The translations under genes were made by a program, and so were the position numbers. The notes beneath the pieces were generated by a model. That model ran no database searches and was not told where the DNA came from. It saw only the letters and a list, made by a program, of their open reading frames with translations. Below, in pieces: positions 63,059 to 64,000 of a DNA stretch of 64,000 nucleotides (the first letter of the stretch is position 1; each line of letters starts with the position of its first letter). Source of the DNA: Eutrophosalina sp902522775 (GTDB taxonomy: Bacteria > Bacteroidota > Bacteroidia > Flavobacteriales > Flavobacteriaceae); contig CABYWQ010000001.1 in the NCBI GenBank assembly GCA_902522775.1, positions 372,001 through 436,000 of the forward strand. Reading direction: 5' to 3'.

Positions 63059-64000
63059 AAATTTTAGATAAATACATACTAAAGTCATATATGAAAAAGT
63101 TTTTTAGCTTTTTTGTTCTGATAATGTTTGTATTTATTTTTCAAACAATTTGGATGTTTATTGATGATTTAGCTGGAAAAGAAGTAGATTATGAAATAAT
63201 ATTTAAATTTCTTTTATACTATACTCCTAAATTAATTCCATTAATTCTCCCCTTAACTGTTCTGTTAGCATCAATTATGACTTTCGGTGACTTAGCAGAA
63301 AATTATGAGTTTGCTGCTATTAAGTCCTCTGGTATTTCATTGATTAGATCAATGAGAGGTTTAATTGCTTTCAATTTAATATTATGTATTTCTGTTTTTT
63401 TTATTTCAAATAATCTTATTCCTTATGCTGAATTTAAGTCATATAACCTAAGAAAAAACATCGCAAAAGTAAAACCAGCTTTAGCAATTACTGAGGGGGT
63501 TTTTAATAATGTTGGTATTATGAATATTAAAGTAGATGACAAATATGGACTTGACAATTCAAACCTAAAAGGAATAATAATTCATAAAACTAATATAAAT
63601 AACGACAACAACATCGTTATAAAAGCTTCATCTGGAAAATTAGTTAGTAATGAATATTCCGATGTTTTAAAAATTGAATTAAATGATGGGTACAGATATG
63701 AAGAAATCTACACTAAAAACTCAAATACTGATGAATATAAACCGCAAACAAAAATATATTTTGAAAAGCATGAAATATATATTGACCTCAAGGAACTTAA
63801 TAATGTAGATTTTTCAGACGAAAAATATAGCAACACATTCAGAATGCAAAATATAAATGATTTAAAAATCAGTATTGATTCTTTAGAAAACAAACTAATA
63901 GATCAATATCAAGATTTTTCAAATAATTTTTATAAGAGAACAGGTATTTATAATTTTCAAACTAATTATATTAATAATTCAGATATTCCAAATATAAATT
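63055..64000 (+). CDS. LptF/LptG-family lipopolysaccharide export permease (3'-truncated by window edge)
   Basis: YjgP/YjgQ-type permease, partner of LptB in extracting lipopolysaccharide from the inner membrane. At least 315 residues are present and the frame is open to the right edge. ATG at 63055 forms ATGA with the lolA-like stop. Seen: KILDKYILKSYMKKFF at the N-terminus, three hydrophobic helices (about 15-38, 55-80 and 98-125), the PLILPLTVLLASIMTFG stretch typical of the family, then a large periplasmic beta domain (about 140-250). Whether it is LptF or LptG cannot be decided without the C-terminal helices. It co-occurs with other envelope genes (ftsK, lolA). Confidence 0.9.
   Translation, partial: MKILDKYILKSYMKKFFSFFVLIMFVFIFQTIWMFIDDLAGKEVDYEIIFKFLLYYTPKLIPLILPLTVLLASIMTFGDLAENYEFAAIKSSGISLIRSMRGLIAFNLILCISVFFISNNLIPYAEFKSYNLRKNIAKVKPALAITEGVFNNVGIMNIKVDDKYGLDNSNLKGIIIHKTNINNDNNIVIKASSGKLVSNEYSDVLKIELNDGYRYEEIYTKNSNTDEYKPQTKIYFEKHEIYIDLKELNNVDFSDEKYSNTFRMQNINDLKISIDSLENKLIDQYQDFSNNFYKRTGIYNFQTNYINNSDIPNIN

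Noticed and set aside
1..64000. Mobile elements, prophage, CRISPR or tRNA genes
   Set aside because: I found no transposase, integrase, phage structural gene, repeat-spacer pattern or cloverleaf-like segment; all gaps are short and accounted for.

Overview
The window is 64 kb of very AT-rich, extremely gene-dense bacterial chromosome, read as a streamlined member of the Bacteroidota, most likely an uncultured marine Flavobacteriia lineage. The reasons are: Lys/Asn/Ile-rich proteins; class-typical families and gene orders (divergent holA and HsdR-N gene, fused E1 alpha/beta dehydrogenase, FtsK-LolA-LptF, the GNAT-argGC-proC-argF'BEH operon with a Bacteroidota-type N-acyl-ornithine transcarbamylase, long class II IlvC); start sites without visible Shine-Dalgarno motifs; and -7 boxes of the Bacteroidota type TAnnTTTG. 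The lineage is an inference; there is no rRNA gene here to test it. I see no prophage, insertion sequence, CRISPR array or tRNA, and no gap above 300 bp. The largest gap, 173 bp, holds a structured leader.

Layout. 1-5.5 kb: 3' part of uvrA, a LOG-family gene and an exported M1-peptidase-like protein that appears fused to an outer-membrane barrel. 5.6-15.8 kb: fused 2-oxoacid dehydrogenase E1, holA against an orphan HsdR-N-like nuclease gene, a glycosyltransferase, an OmpA lipoprotein, uvrD/pcrA and recG. 15.8-22.7 kb: pheT, an ABC-F ATPase split by a frameshift in an A9 run, a TlpA-like lipoprotein, transaldolase, a short-chain dehydrogenase and the SRP RNA gene (ffs). 22.8-33.2 kb: glutamine cyclotransferase, glyA, smpB, pcm, an oxidoreductase/YggS/DnaQ-like/miaA operon, phoH-purC, a SAM hydroxide adenosyltransferase and dnaN. 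33.2-41.4 kb: ilvD-ilvB-ilvN-ilvC-ilvA-gapN on the minus strand, with a terminator-like hairpin just before ilvD. 41.5-48.0 kb: aldehyde dehydrogenase and nitroreductase, then pabB-tilS-dsbD. 48.0-57.2 kb: the arginine operon with a hairpin-rich leader, followed at once by a sulfatase. 57.2-64 kb: lpd, nhaC, ftsK, lolA and the start of an LptF/LptG permease.

How it works together. The content is core: DNA repair and replication (uvrA, uvrD, recG, holA, dnaN, ftsK), translation (pheT, smpB, miaA, tilS, ffs, ABC-F) and nearly complete Ile/Val and Arg synthesis, with GapN as a possible NADPH source for IlvC. The main interest is in expression signals. Many genes have a -7 box ending only 4-8 nt before the start codon, which predicts leaderless or nearly leaderless mRNAs. 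Two operons (ilv, arg) instead carry RNA-structured upstream regions. Eight of ten convergent gene pairs overlap at their 3' ends, and only one pair has an obvious terminator between the genes.
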